Assembly: GCA_937975525.1 (NCBI GenBank)
Contig: CALJUJ010000728.1
Span: forward strand, 1-5,983
Direction of reading: 5' to 3'
Length of the DNA stretch: 5,983 nucleotides
Source of the DNA: an uncultured bacterium
Lineage (GTDB): Bacteria > Desulfobacterota > Binatia > HRBIN30
Positions 1 to 5,949 of the stretch are shown one piece after another (the first letter of the stretch is position 1; each line of letters opens with the position of its first letter). The translations under genes were made by a program, and so were the position numbers. The notes under the pieces are model-generated. The model was not told the DNA's origin. It made no database searches and was given only the letters and a program-made list of their open reading frames with translations.

Positions 1-9
1 TCGCTTCAT
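1..9 (-). CDS. Start of a gene leaving the window (partial, first 3 codons)
   Basis: On the minus strand, ATG AAG CGA (Met-Lys-Arg) begins at position 9 and runs off the left edge. A Shine-Dalgarno GGGAG at 20..16 lies 6 nt upstream of this ATG, a normal distance. An in-frame ATG at 24..22 overlaps the stop codon of the preceding gene (TGATG) and would add five residues (MRERL), but has no Shine-Dalgarno. The start is therefore either the ATG at 9 or a translationally coupled start at 24. The tight spacing to the upstream gene at 24..338 implies one transcript. Nothing can be said about function from three codons; a basic MKR start would suit a signal peptide but is not evidence for one. Confidence 0.5.
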
Positions 10-23
10 GAGTCGCTCCCGCA

Positions 24-338
24 TCACTTGGAATCCGGGTCGTTGCCGTCCGTCGGCGCGGCGCCCTGGCTACCGCGCACGGTCACCTCGCCGTCGTCGC
101 CGACGGTCGCTGACAGGGTATGGTGTTTGTGCAGCGGTTTCTCGACCCTCTCGCCGACGCCGGGAACGGTGCTGCGCCGTACGACGGGCGCATCCCCGTC
201 GGCGTTGCGGTCGGCGTCGTTGGCGATCGCCGGCGCGGCGGCGATCGCGAGTGCAGCCGCACTCAGCGCGGCCGCCAGGCGCAAATGAGGCGCGCCCCGG
301 CGCGCCCGTCGGGTCGAAACTCGAACGATCACGGTCAT
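24..338 (-). CDS. Small exported protein of unknown function (104 aa)
   Basis: I do not recognise the family. The ATG at 338 is chosen because GGGAG (352..348) lies 9 nt upstream, and because the longer in-frame start at 368 falls inside the predicted -10 hexamer. The N-terminus is basic (several Arg in residues 6-20), followed by a hydrophobic Ala/Leu core (about residues 21-36) and a signal-peptidase-like APAIA before Asn-Asp at about residue 39, so export by Sec is likely. The mature part is about 65 residues, polar and acidic (NDADRNADGD), with a KHH cluster, a short beta-like segment (LSATV, EVTVRG) and a Gly/Asp-rich tail ending DPDSK. It has no cysteines after cleavage and no lipobox. 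Third codon positions are almost all G or C, as in the neighbouring genes. It is probably the first gene of an operon with the gene starting at position 9. Coding status is well supported; function is unknown. Confidence 0.8.
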   Translation of the reverse strand: MTVIVRVSTRRARRGAPHLRLAAALSAAALAIAAAPAIANDADRNADGDAPVVRRSTVPGVGERVEKPLHKHHTLSATVGDDGEVTVRGSQGAAPTDGNDPDSK

Positions 339-347
339 AATTTCCAG

Positions 348-352
348 CTCCC
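348..352 (-). promoter_or_regulatory. Shine-Dalgarno GGGAG of the small exported protein
   Basis: GGGAG on the minus strand lies 9 nt before the ATG at 338. Together with the promoter just upstream it fixes the start at 338 and rules out the longer in-frame ORF starting at 368. Confidence 0.65.
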
Positions 353-366
353 GGAAGATGTGTGCC

Positions 367-396
367 ACCGTAAGCGCAGGCTCGGAGATCTGTCAA
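367..396 (-). promoter_or_regulatory. Sigma70-type promoter for the small exported protein
   Basis: On the minus strand a perfect -35 box TTGACA (396..391) is followed by an 18-nt spacer and TACGGT (372..367), which keeps the important T1, A2 and T6 of the -10 consensus. Transcription would start near 360, giving a leader of about 22 nt with the GGGAG site in it. An AAAA run lies just upstream of the -35 box. The consistent spacing of promoter, Shine-Dalgarno and ATG supports the call; it has not been tested experimentally. Confidence 0.6.
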
Positions 397-578
397 CGCG
401 ATTTTAGCGCCGCCGCCTTGCGGGCCGCGGGCGCACGCCGGAACCACGCTGCAGCGCTTGCGACCCACCTGCGGCGAGCGCCCCTGGCGTCGCGTCGCCG
501 CGAGCTACTCCGGTTCTCGGTCCGCGAATGGGTGGCGATCCCGTCGCTCTGGCTGCGGTATCGGGCGAGAACCGTGGG
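397..578. other. Intergenic stretch without recognisable gene or terminator
   Basis: These bases separate the stop codon of the TMTC-like gene (579) from the promoter of the small exported protein, which has the same orientation. I saw only short, imperfect inverted repeats (for example GGCG..CGCC near 486..499) and no T-run, so no intrinsic terminator can be called. ORFs crossing it are Arg/Ala-rich products of high GC content. Confidence 0.5.
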
Positions 579-2699
579 CTACTCGCGCTGGCTCGTCGCC
601 CCGTCCAGCTGGCGTTCGACGATCGCTTCCAGCTCCGTGCCCCGGACGAGCGGCCGCGCAGCGCGCAGCTGCGCCTGCGCCTCGGCGGAGCGGTCGAGGC
701 GAAACAGCACCTGTGCGTAGTTCACCCGGGCGTTGGCGTAGTCCGGATACGTCGCGACCAGAGCGCCGAAGAGCGCTGCGGCGCCGTCGTCGTCGCCGCT
801 TTCCGCTCGCAGCAGCCCGAGGTTGTTGCGCAAGCGACGATTGCCCGGGTGATAGCGGAGCATCCCTTCGTAGACCCGGGCAGCCGCCTCCGGGCGCCCG
901 GCTTCGACTTCGAGCGAGACCAGCGCTCCGGCGGTTCGCAAGTGATCGGGACGATCACGAAGTGCGGCGCGGTAGGCCTGCCGCGCACGGTCGAGGTCGC
1001 CCTCGCCCCGGTACACGGCGGCGAGGTTGGCGTAGACGTCGGCATAGGCGCTGCCGTCCGCGACCAGTCCCTCGAGGATTTCCTTGGCGTCGGCAGTGCG
1101 GCCGTCGAGGCGGTACAGGTAGGCGAGGTTGTTGAGGGCCGGCACGCGTGCCTGGTGGGCGCTGCGGACGAACCGCTCCTGCAACGGGATGGCCTCGGCG
1201 ATCCGGCCTTGCTGCTGCAGGAGGTGGGCCTCCGTGCTCCACAGCGCCGAACCGCCGGCACCCGCCGCACTAGCGCGCTCGATGGCGGCGGCCGCCGCGT
1301 CGGTGTCGCGCCGTTCCAGATGATGCTGGACCAGTCGGCCCCACAGCAGCGTGGAAGTCGGCGCTTCCCTCAGCGTGGCGGAGGGGAACGTTCTATCGTC
1401 GCGCCAATCGCTGGTGCGCGCTGCCGTCTCGGTCGTCCCGGCGACGAGCACGACGGCCACCGCAACTCTCGCCGCCCAGCGCCTCGGGTCGGCGCGGCTG
1501 CGCAGCCCGTAGGCGAGCCCGCAGGCGACCAGCGCGAGGAAGGGGAAGGACGGGAAGTAGGCGAATCGCTCTGCGGTCATCGCCCCCATGTCGGCCGGTC
1601 CGGCCGGACGCCACAGCCCGACCAGGGGCGACAGCCCCGCCACGACCATCGCGCCGAACAGTTGCAGGCGACGCGCTTGCGGGCTGACGCGCGTGGCCCA
1701 CCACACCGCTGCCGCGATCGCCCCGAGCCCTACCGCTGCCAGCCAGAACCGCGGCGAGGCGACGGTGTCGACGTAGGGGTGGATCACGTAGGCGCTGTGC
1801 GACAGCGGCCAGGTCATCCAGGCCAGGTAGCGGAGGACCACGGAAGGCAGCGTCAGGGCTACCGCCATCGCCGTATGCTCGGGCGGCGATCCGGGGCCGC
1901 CGACGTCGACGATGACGAAGCGCCAGACGGCGTAGGCCGCTACCGTCGCCACCAGCGGGGCGGTGGCGCGACCCACCCCGCGGAGGTCGCGGCCGCGCAG
2001 GAGGATCTCGACCAGTGCGGCCCAGGCCACGGTGACGACGGCCATCTCCTTGGCGAGCAACGCTGCGAAGAGCGTCGCCGGGGCCAGCCAGCGACCGCGG
2101 CGGTCGTCGTACAGCAGCAAGCTGATGAGCGAAAAGGCGAAGGCCAGGAGGTCCGTGCGTCCGGCGATCCAGGCGACGCTCTCGGTGTGGATCGGGTGGA
2201 CGGCGAAGAGCATGGCGGCGAGCACGCTGGTGCGCAGGGCCAGGCCGAGACGCAACAGGACGAGGCAGGCGAGCGCGCTGTTGACGGCGTGCAGCACGAC
2301 GTTGGTGAGGTGGTAGCCGAAGGGATCGAGGCGCCACCAGGCGTAGTCCCAGACGTAGCTCAGGGTGGCGAGTGGCCGGTAGTAGCCGTACGCGTTGTCG
2401 ATCTCGCTCCGATGGAAGAAGTCGCGCGTGAAGATCTCGGCGAGGCGCTCGGTGGCACGGGGCAGGCGTCCCTCGAGGATCAGAATGCGATCGTCCCAGA
2501 CGAAGCCTCCAGCCAGGCTGTTGGCGTAGGCGGCGACGGCGAGTGCGGCGACCAGCACGAGCCCGCCGGTCGTGCGCCACGCGGGTCGGATGCGGATCGG
2601 GGACGAGGGCTCCATGCGCTGCGCGCGGCACGCGGCCGCGGCAGCGTTGTCGGCCGCCTCCCGGGCGGTGTCAAGGAGGTGAAATTCCGGCAGATTCAA
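579..2699 (-). CDS. TMTC-like GT-C glycosyltransferase with C-terminal TPR repeats (706 aa)
   Basis: This is a polytopic membrane protein with about ten to twelve hydrophobic segments between residues 45 and 421, followed by TPRs. Features typical of the TMTC/DUF1736-type family (GT-C fold, O-mannosyltransferase relatives) are visible. FVWDDR at 66-71 gives the acidic pair in the first extracytoplasmic loop expected for the metal/catalytic site. Further motifs are YYRPLATLSY (106-115), FGYHLTNVVLHAVN (127-140), FAVHPIHTESVAWIAGRTD (165-183), LLAKEM (214-219) and AERFAYFPS (376-384). About five TPRs fill residues 518-685, with a degenerate start near 450. Family knowledge predicts transfer of a sugar from a lipid-phosphate donor to a protein Ser/Thr outside the cytoplasmic membrane; donor and acceptor here are unknown. 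The TTG at 2699 has GAGGAG 5 nt upstream. The alternative ATG at 2615 (678 aa) has no Shine-Dalgarno but gives the more usual short N-terminus before the first membrane segment. The gene is divergent from the secreted protein at 2832. Membrane GT-C/TPR identity is fairly sure; substrate is inference. Confidence 0.88.
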   Translation of the reverse strand: MNLPEFHLLDTAREAADNAAAAACRAQRMEPSSPIRIRPAWRTTGGLVLVAALAVAAYANSLAGGFVWDDRILILEGRLPRATERLAEIFTRDFFHRSEIDNAYGYYRPLATLSYVWDYAWWRLDPFGYHLTNVVLHAVNSALACLVLLRLGLALRTSVLAAMLFAVHPIHTESVAWIAGRTDLLAFAFSLISLLLYDDRRGRWLAPATLFAALLAKEMAVVTVAWAALVEILLRGRDLRGVGRATAPLVATVAAYAVWRFVIVDVGGPGSPPEHTAMAVALTLPSVVLRYLAWMTWPLSHSAYVIHPYVDTVASPRFWLAAVGLGAIAAAVWWATRVSPQARRLQLFGAMVVAGLSPLVGLWRPAGPADMGAMTAERFAYFPSFPFLALVACGLAYGLRSRADPRRWAARVAVAVVLVAGTTETAARTSDWRDDRTFPSATLREAPTSTLLWGRLVQHHLERRDTDAAAAAIERASAAGAGGSALWSTEAHLLQQQGRIAEAIPLQERFVRSAHQARVPALNNLAYLYRLDGRTADAKEILEGLVADGSAYADVYANLAAVYRGEGDLDRARQAYRAALRDRPDHLRTAGALVSLEVEAGRPEAAARVYEGMLRYHPGNRRLRNNLGLLRAESGDDDGAAALFGALVATYPDYANARVNYAQVLFRLDRSAEAQAQLRAARPLVRGTELEAIVERQLDGATSQRE

Positions 2700-2700
2700 A

Positions 2701-2730
2701 TTGACTCCTCGCGTCGGCGGGGAGTATCGT
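2701..2730 (+). promoter_or_regulatory. Sigma70-type promoter for the secreted cysteine-rich protein
   Basis: TTGACT (2701-2706, five of six consensus bases) is followed by an 18-nt spacer and TATCGT (2725-2730, with T1, A2, T3 and T6 conserved). Transcription would begin near 2737, leaving a leader of about 95 nt before the ATG at 2832. The -35 box is adjacent to the TTG start codon of the divergent gene and overlaps its Shine-Dalgarno, so the two genes have closely packed expression signals. Confidence 0.6.
2705..2710 (-). promoter_or_regulatory. Shine-Dalgarno GAGGAG before the TTG start of the TMTC-like gene
   Basis: GAGGAG on the minus strand ends 5 nt before the TTG at 2699. It is the only good ribosome-binding site near either candidate start and is the reason for preferring the 706-residue form. 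It overlaps the -35 box of the plus-strand promoter, so chance similarity is possible. Confidence 0.4.
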
Positions 2731-2779
2731 CAGCGGGCGTTGCAGTGACGGCGACGCGGGGGGAACGAAGCCACGATCG

Positions 2780-2807
2780 GACGGCACGTTCCAGACGGCA
2801 CGTTCCA
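2780..2807 (+). repeat. Perfect 14-bp tandem direct repeat in the leader
   Basis: GACGGCACGTTCCA occurs twice with no gap (2780-2793 and 2794-2807), between the promoter and the Shine-Dalgarno of the secreted-protein gene. The CGTTCC inside each copy (2787-2792 and 2801-2806) is complementary to GGAACG at 2762-2767, so the RNA could form either of two alternative 6-bp hairpins. The repeat could be an operator read by a regulator of the divergent pair, an RNA leader element or a recent small duplication. On the minus strand the copies read GGAACGTGCCGTC, which resembles an extracytoplasmic-function sigma -35 box (GGAAC). The repeat is certain; its function is not. Confidence 0.9.
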
Positions 2808-2831
2808 ATTGAAGTCGAGCGAGGGAAACCG

Positions 2832-5800
2832 ATGAATACGAAACACCTGTCCATCCTGGTTGCTTGTGTGGCATGGCTGGGCGCCGCCCCTCTGGCGGCG
2901 TCGACCGACGGCTCGGTGGCCGTCTGGGAGAACGTCTGGGACGATGCAGGCAGCGTTCAGGTCACTGCGCCCGAAGCGACCAACCTCGCCTACGACGACG
3001 TTCAATGGACCGCCCTCGGCTTCGTCAGCGGCAGCGGTTGTTGCGCGACGCCCTATTACAACGTCGGCCAACCCTCGAATCTCTGCTACCTCACGCCGAA
3101 TCCCCAGTATTGCGAGGGCGGCTTCTTCCCCGGCGCCGTGTGCGACGAGGTCGAAGGCTGCGTGACCGAGGAGCCGGTCTGCTGCGGCTACGTGACCACC
3201 GGCCTCTGCTACGACTTCGGCGAAAACGCCTTCACGACGGTTGCCGACCCGAATGAACCCGAGCAGTGCGTCCAGCCCTGCTTGTCCGACAGCGACTGCG
3301 GTGGCGGCTACTGCGACAAGTGGAACGAGATCTGCCAGACCGCGCCGAACAAGCGCGGCGTCCAGGAGGATCCCGGCCTGTGCTTCGACACGATTCACCC
3401 GTCGAAATGCCAACTCCTCGGCGGCTATCCGATGCAGGACGGCCAGTGCAACTTCGAGACCGGCGCCTGCGAGCCGATCGTCGAGGACGAGGTGTGTTGC
3501 GAGTTCGAGTACACGCCGTCCCATGTTGGCGCCGACTGCGAGGCGATGCCGTTCAGCGCTTGCATCCAGTACGAAGGCAATCCCAAGCCCGGCGACGTCT
3601 GCACCCGCGAGGGCTGTCAGGAGCCGCAGGATCCGCCGTTCTGCTGCGATTGCAACGGTCCCGAGCCGTTCCCGGCGGTGTGCTTCGACACCACCGACCC
3701 GCAGGCGTGTATCGACGCCGGCTGCGTCCCCGTTTCTGGCGGGCTCTGTGATCCGGTGACCGAGAAGTGCCTCGTCGACGAGACGCCGACCCCCGAGCCG
3801 ACGTCCACGTCCACGGTCACGCCGTCGGTGACGCCGAGCGTAACGCCTTCGAATACGCCGACGCTGACCCCGACGTCGACACCGACCGATACGCCGACGG
3901 AGATTCCCACCGCGACACCGACCCAGACGCCCACCCAGACGCCGACCTCGACGCCGACGCCGGTGTGTGGCGACGGCGTGGTCGAGGGCGGTGAAGAATG
4001 CGACCCCGGCGCGCCCGTCGAAGGCGATTGCTGCACCGACGCCTGCCTCTTCGAGGCGGCCGACACCACGTGCAACGCCGACGACGAGTCGTGCACGACC
4101 GACACCTGCGACGCCACCGGTACCTGCTCGGTGACCGGTAGCCTGGAAGATGGCTCCGCCTGCGACGACGGCGATGCCTGCACCGAGCCCGATACGTGTA
4201 CGGAGGGTACGTGCACGGGGGCGGCCGTCGACTGCAACGACGGCTTCGATTGCACCCAGGACAGCTGCAACCCGGCCGTCGGCTGCATCAACCTGGCGAC
4301 CATCGAGAGCCGGGATTGCCCGGGCAGCTGCACCGACGGCATCAACAACGATCCCTCCGATCCGAACGAGCCGCTGCACGATCCGAACAATCCGGACAGC
4401 GACGGCGACATCGACTTCGAGGACACCGGCTGCGCGACGCTCGCCAACCTCGCGCGCTTCGGCATCGTCGGCACCCGCGACCGGCTGCACCGCGACCTGA
4501 AGCTCGGCACCAACACCAACGTCGCCAGCACCGAGGTCGACGGGAGCTGCGACCTGGTCACCGACACGTGCTCCTGCCCGGTGACCGAGTGCGAGCCGTT
4601 CGTCGTCTGCAACGTCGACGCCGACTGTTCCGTCGGTAGCTGCAACGCGTCGACGAACAAGTGCGAGTGCACGGTGGATTGCCCGGTGGGCGGCGACCCG
4701 TGCCAGGGTGACGGGGATTGCCTCTTCGAGGTGAGCGGAACCTGCAACGTCGGCACGAGCCTCTGCGAGTGTCCGGAGTATGCCCCGAACTGCCAGCCCC
4801 TGAACCGTCCGTGCTCCGACGACGACGACTGCGTCGCCGCGGCCTACCCGGCCGGTGCGAGCATCGGCGGCGTCTGCGGCAACGGCATGCAGATCTCCGC
4901 CGGCACCAACATGGGCCTGCTGGCGAGCATCACGACCAGCGAGAAGCTGCAGTTCGGCACCGCGGAATCCGGCGACGGCGAGCGTACGCTCGACATCAAG
5001 CGCGAGTTCGCCAACGCCGGCGGCGAGATCCAACTCGGCGACCCGGCGCCGTTCGTCGGCCCGACGGTGTGCACCGACGTGACCACGCAAGTCTGCAGCG
5101 ACGACAGCGAGTGCGCGGCGGGTACCTGCACGCAGCGTCGCCGACTCCTCGACGGCAATCCGTTCGAGAGCTTCGACGGCGTGCCCGACGCCGGCCTCGC
5201 CGGCGCCGGCTCGTCCGAGCAGTTCAAGCGCTGTGACGTCGCGGTGACCCTGCTCGAGTCGGGCGGCAACAACGATCCGTCGGAGTTGCAAGACGCCATC
5301 GAGGCGTACGCGCCGGCTCCGGGCGAGGTCGTCACCATGGGTCCGGCCACCTGCCTCGAGTGCCCGAACATCGACTCGGCGGACGGCGCCTGCTCGGCGT
5401 GCGACGTCGGCGAAGACACGCTCCGCACCAAGGCGAACACCAAGAAGATCGTGCTCACCGTCGGCGGCGGGCTCCAGGTGATCGACCTCCGGCGCATGAC
5501 GCTGGCCGGCAAGACCGTTCTCGTCATCCGCGGCGAGAGCGATACCGAGCTGTTGATTCGCGTCGAGCGGACGCTACGCAACGGCTCCGAGTCGAAGATG
5601 ATCCTCGAGGGGATGACGTCCGACCAGGTTCTGTGGGTCGCGACCGGGCGCTTCGGCGGCAAGCCGCGAGTCTCCGGCGCGTCGACCTGGCGCGGCTCGA
5701 TCCTCGCCACCGAGCGTCGCTCGGGCATCTTCCTCGGTGCGAATTCCTACACCGAGGGCGGCATCTACGGGCAGCGCATCCTGGTCAAAGGCCCGGATTC

Positions 5801-5849
5801 GACGATCCAGCACATGCCCTGGCGGGGCAAGCTGCCTTCGGTTCCCTGA
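2832..5849 (+). CDS. Secreted modular cysteine-rich protein with Thr-Pro linker and adhesive-like C-terminus (1005 aa)
   Basis: The ATG at 2832 has GAGGG (2821-2825) 6 nt upstream and opens a clear signal peptide (MNTKH, hydrophobic core to about residue 20, APLAAS near the cleavage site). Domains in order: four cysteine modules beginning with CC (70-313); a Thr/Ser/Pro linker (318-377); a Myxococcus-type/DUF4215-like repeat, CGDGVVEGGEECD then CCTDAC (379-405); CTDC-like repeats, CTTDTC, CTEPDTC, CTQDSC (421-485); a DGxxND...DSDGDIDFED Ca-binding-like segment (501-534); then a C-terminal region starting LARFGIVG (540-547). The last part (about 870-1000), with VLVIRG, VLWVATG, STWRGSILA and GGIYGQRI, resembles choice-of-anchor-A / ice-binding-like beta-solenoid adhesive domains. 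Cysteine-rich inserts with D-x-D-C motifs interrupt it at about 573-667 and 747-766. The many cysteines imply disulphide folding outside the cytoplasm. There is no PEP-CTERM, LPXTG or other recognisable C-terminal anchor; it ends KLPSVP. A surface or released adhesin/matrix protein is the likely role, by inference. The gene is probably monocistronic, with its own promoter and terminator. Confidence 0.9.
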   Translation: MNTKHLSILVACVAWLGAAPLAASTDGSVAVWENVWDDAGSVQVTAPEATNLAYDDVQWTALGFVSGSGCCATPYYNVGQPSNLCYLTPNPQYCEGGFFPGAVCDEVEGCVTEEPVCCGYVTTGLCYDFGENAFTTVADPNEPEQCVQPCLSDSDCGGGYCDKWNEICQTAPNKRGVQEDPGLCFDTIHPSKCQLLGGYPMQDGQCNFETGACEPIVEDEVCCEFEYTPSHVGADCEAMPFSACIQYEGNPKPGDVCTREGCQEPQDPPFCCDCNGPEPFPAVCFDTTDPQACIDAGCVPVSGGLCDPVTEKCLVDETPTPEPTSTSTVTPSVTPSVTPSNTPTLTPTSTPTDTPTEIPTATPTQTPTQTPTSTPTPVCGDGVVEGGEECDPGAPVEGDCCTDACLFEAADTTCNADDESCTTDTCDATGTCSVTGSLEDGSACDDGDACTEPDTCTEGTCTGAAVDCNDGFDCTQDSCNPAVGCINLATIESRDCPGSCTDGINNDPSDPNEPLHDPNNPDSDGDIDFEDTGCATLANLARFGIVGTRDRLHRDLKLGTNTNVASTEVDGSCDLVTDTCSCPVTECEPFVVCNVDADCSVGSCNASTNKCECTVDCPVGGDPCQGDGDCLFEVSGTCNVGTSLCECPEYAPNCQPLNRPCSDDDDCVAAAYPAGASIGGVCGNGMQISAGTNMGLLASITTSEKLQFGTAESGDGERTLDIKREFANAGGEIQLGDPAPFVGPTVCTDVTTQVCSDDSECAAGTCTQRRRLLDGNPFESFDGVPDAGLAGAGSSEQFKRCDVAVTLLESGGNNDPSELQDAIEAYAPAPGEVVTMGPATCLECPNIDSADGACSACDVGEDTLRTKANTKKIVLTVGGGLQVIDLRRMTLAGKTVLVIRGESDTELLIRVERTLRNGSESKMILEGMTSDQVLWVATGRFGGKPRVSGASTWRGSILATERRSGIFLGANSYTEGGIYGQRILVKGPDSTIQHMPWRGKLPSVP
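3039..3770 (+). repeat. Four-copy cysteine module within the secreted protein
   Basis: Residues 70-313 contain four copies of CC-x(7-13)-C-x(7-8)-C-x(9-12)-C-x(4-6)-C. The CC pairs are at residues 70/71, 117/118, 222/223 and 271/272. The best conserved core is LCYLTPNPQYC (84-94), LCFDTIHPSKC (183-193), DCEAMPFSAC (235-244) and VCFDTTDPQAC (283-293). The second copy is split by an insert (about 127-183) that carries its own DSDCGGGYC motif. The layout recalls the short CC...C...T...C...GG...G..C repeats seen in many secreted planctomycete and deltaproteobacterial-type proteins; I know no certain family name. Confidence 0.7.
3819..3962 (+). repeat. Degenerate 12-bp tandem repeat coding the Thr-Pro linker
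   Basis: Twelve consecutive 12-bp units encode mostly Thr-Pro-x-x (residues 330-377), with proline at every fourth position from 331 to 375; the wider linker (318-377) has 25 Thr, 7 Ser and 16 Pro in 60 residues. Most units begin ACGCCG or ACACCG or close variants. The DNA is degenerate enough to be an old rather than a freshly expanded repeat. Such linkers are extended, protease-resistant spacers and are common O-glycosylation targets. Confidence 0.85.
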
Positions 5850-5874
5850 ACCGGAAACAGACCAAGTACCCAGC

Positions 5875-5917
5875 CACGAAAGGCGGCGGGCCAACCGGCT
5901 CGCCGCCTTTCGTGTTT
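5875..5917 (+). terminator. Intrinsic terminator after the secreted-protein gene
   Basis: A perfect 14-bp inverted repeat (CACGAAAGGCGGCG at 5875-5888 with its complement at 5901-5914) extends inward by GGCC/GGCT with one G-U pair to an 18-bp stem with an AACC loop. TTT follows at 5915-5917. It lies 25 nt after the stop codon at 5849. The T-run is short, but the stem contains CCTTTCGTG before it. The near-symmetrical structure could also terminate a convergent transcript. Confidence 0.85.
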
Positions 5918-5949
5918 GGGATGACCAGCTACGGCAGGATTGCCGACGC

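Noticed and set aside
2673..2682. AAGGAGGTGA on the plus strand, a perfect Shine-Dalgarno
   Set aside because: No ATG, GTG or TTG lies at a suitable distance downstream, and it precedes the plus-strand promoter.
528..2831. A plus-strand open frame continuing for 2.3 kb upstream of and in frame with the secreted-protein gene, suggesting a 1773-residue protein
   Set aside because: It is antisense to the TMTC-like gene, gives Arg/Gly/Val-rich sequence without domains, and the true start at 2832 has a signal peptide, Shine-Dalgarno and upstream promoter. The open frame is a by-product of high GC content.
3783..3962. The regular Thr-Pro DNA repeat as a possible CRISPR-like array
   Set aside because: The 12-bp period has no spacers and lies in frame inside a coding region, encoding a typical Thr-Pro linker.
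3617..4756. A minus-strand open frame with a Val-Gly-Val-rich repeat resembling a structural protein
   Set aside because: The repeat is exactly the reverse complement of the Thr-Pro linker coding sequence; no start signals were seen.
2730..5291. An 853-residue minus-strand open frame opposite the secreted-protein gene
   Set aside because: It is a complement of the strongly patterned cysteine-rich gene; its product is Ala/Val/Arg-rich low-complexity sequence with no membrane or domain pattern.
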